From Desulfuromonadales bacterium (GTDB taxonomy: Bacteria > Desulfobacterota > Desulfuromonadia > Desulfuromonadales > BM103): DNA of 7,139 bases. Shown here in pieces: positions 6,039 to 7,139 of the stretch. Positions within the stretch are counted from its first letter, which is position 1. Each line of letters opens with the position of its first letter. The stretch lies in contig JAUWTX010000105.1 in the NCBI GenBank assembly GCA_030614505.1, positions 1 through 7,139 on the forward strand, read 5' to 3'. Under the pieces are notes generated by a model, which made no database searches, had not been told where the DNA came from, and was given only the letters and a program-made list of their open reading frames with translations. The translations under genes were made by a program, and so were the position numbers.

Positions 6039-7139
6039 TCGACAACCTTGAACCGACCGTTTTCGACCACTGTCAAAAAGGATTTTCTTTCACCATCACC
6101 ATACTTGTCAATTGTGACTTTCGATTGTAATCCTTGAAACGAATTTATGTTCAGCAAAGCCTCTTTAAGCCCGCTTCGGGAGGGGTTATTTTCCAGACCG
6201 GCAAGCAGATACACTGTCGCATCATAGGTCAAGAGAGTTGCCGTTGAAGGGGTAGAACCAAAACGGCTGGTAAATCTTTCTTGAAAGGCGAGGTAACGAG
6301 CGTCCTGGCTATCGGCATTATAGCTGAGAAAGGTAGTCATGCCATTTACGGCCCGGCCACCAAAACTGATCAAATCGGTAGCAAAAGCCCATTCAGAAGT
6401 AAACAGGGCAATATTGCTCTCCAGTTTACGAAATTGCTGGGCCAATAAAGCCGTGTTAATGGCAGAGCTAAGCAACAGAACACCCTCCGGTTCTGTTTCC
6501 AAAATATGCTTGGCAATCGACGAAAAATGGATGTTTGGTGATGAGGTAAATTCCACTGTACCAGTTATTTGCCCGCCATTTTCCTCTACCGCCTTTTTGA
6601 AATAATTAAACCAGGCTTCCGTAAAAGCCCGGTTGCTCAGATCGTAGGCAACAGCGAACTTCCTCAGTTTCAGTACGTTTACGGCATGGTCTGCCAATTG
6701 CTCGGCACATCTGCTTAATGGTGTCGTCAAACGCAGGAAAAAATCATCCAGCCCAACCAGCTGATCGGCCTTGGCGGTCGGGCTGATAGTAACTGTCTGG
6801 GCTGAATTGATTAACGGTAGAACAACAGCCGCCATAGAACTGGTCAGGGGCCCGACAATGGCGACAACCTGCTCATCAGTCAATTCACGGATGGCCTGTC
6901 TGGCACTTTCGGCATCCTGTCGATTGTCCCTGACGACCAGTTCTATCTTGCGACCGGCAATGCCACCAGACTTGTTTTTCTCTTCGATCGCCAAGATGGC
7001 AGCATCACGGGCGGCGACACCCAGATCGGCAACACGTCCGGTTAGACTGCTTGTGAAACCAATTTTAAGAGGCGGTTCTTCACTACAGGATATAACAGAC
7101 AAACAGACACCGATTATCAGAATCACAACCGGCAATTGC
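6035..7139 (-). CDS. Periplasmic solute-binding lipoprotein, LivK-like (Peripla_BP_6), 5' end cut by the window edge
   Basis: A type-I periplasmic binding protein of the branched-chain amino-acid family. The mature part opens with LKIGFTSSLTGRVADLG, followed by a GGIAGRKIELVVRD-type segment and IVGPLTSSMAAVVLPL, all typical of the first lobe; the second lobe and hinge follow to the end, giving about 350 mature residues, normal for the family. A hydrophobic stretch ends in a lipobox VISC, so the cysteine should be lipidated and the protein membrane-anchored. The first possible start inside the window is TTG at 7133-7135, but it would give a signal peptide with no positive n-region, and the frame is open to base 7139, so the true start probably lies beyond the edge. 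Its stop overlaps the kinase start by four bases. With a kinase rather than permease genes next to it, a ligand-sensing role is more likely than transport. The ligand cannot be named from sequence. Confidence 0.92.
   Translation of the reverse strand, partial: QLPVVILIIGVCLSVISCSEEPPLKIGFTSSLTGRVADLGVAARDAAILAIEEKNKSGGIAGRKIELVVRDNRQDAESARQAIRELTDEQVVAIVGPLTSSMAAVVLPLINSAQTVTISPTAKADQLVGLDDFFLRLTTPLSRCAEQLADHAVNVLKLRKFAVAYDLSNRAFTEAWFNYFKKAVEENGGQITGTVEFTSSPNIHFSSIAKHILETEPEGVLLLSSAINTALLAQQFRKLESNIALFTSEWAFATDLISFGGRAVNGMTTFLSYNADSQDARYLAFQERFTSRFGSTPSTATLLTYDATVYLLAGLENNPSRSGLKEALLNINSFQGLQSKVTIDKYGDGERKSFLTVVENGRFKVVE

Noticed and set aside
7133..7135. TTG as the true start of the binding-protein gene
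   Set aside because: It would give a signal peptide without any positive residue before the hydrophobic core, and the frame remains open to the window edge, so an upstream start is more likely.

Overview
All recognisable genes in this window lie on the minus strand. They form one signal-transduction cluster, read from the right edge to the left: a periplasmic solute-binding lipoprotein (6035-7139, 5' end cut by the window edge), a three-PAS transmembrane histidine kinase (3060-6038), a receiver-PAS protein with no output domain (2233-2982), a sigma54-dependent response regulator (514-2220), a 327-base non-coding stretch (187-513), and the first 62 codons of a CheY-like receiver (1-186, cut by the left edge).

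Organism: a Gram-negative bacterium, because there is a lipoprotein signal, a periplasmic binding protein and sigma54 signalling. The Cache-HAMP-multi-PAS kinase with an HEINNP H-box, the REC-PAS-AAA+-Fis regulator, the moderate GC content and the density of two-component genes resemble Desulfuromonadota (Geobacter/Desulfuromonas-like). This is inference; there is no rRNA or other phylogenetic marker here.

How the genes may work together: the lipoprotein belongs to the LivK-like (Peripla_BP_6) family, but the gene after it is a kinase rather than a permease. Its stop codon overlaps the kinase start (GTGA, 4 bases), so it is probably a ligand-sensing partner for the kinase's periplasmic Cache domain. 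The kinase could then phosphorylate two sister receivers. One belongs to the sigma54 activator. The other belongs to a truncated copy of that activator's REC-PAS half, which looks like the product of a duplication with an exact 762-base period.

The 187-513 gap holds a 26-bp tandem duplication running over the activator's stop codon, a perfect 8-4-8 dyad, a sigma70-like promoter and a near-consensus sigma54 -24/-12 element pointing at the CheY-like gene. The dyad sits where an activator site would be expected, so the regulator may control the CheY-like gene directly. No mobile element, CRISPR array, rRNA or true tRNA was seen.
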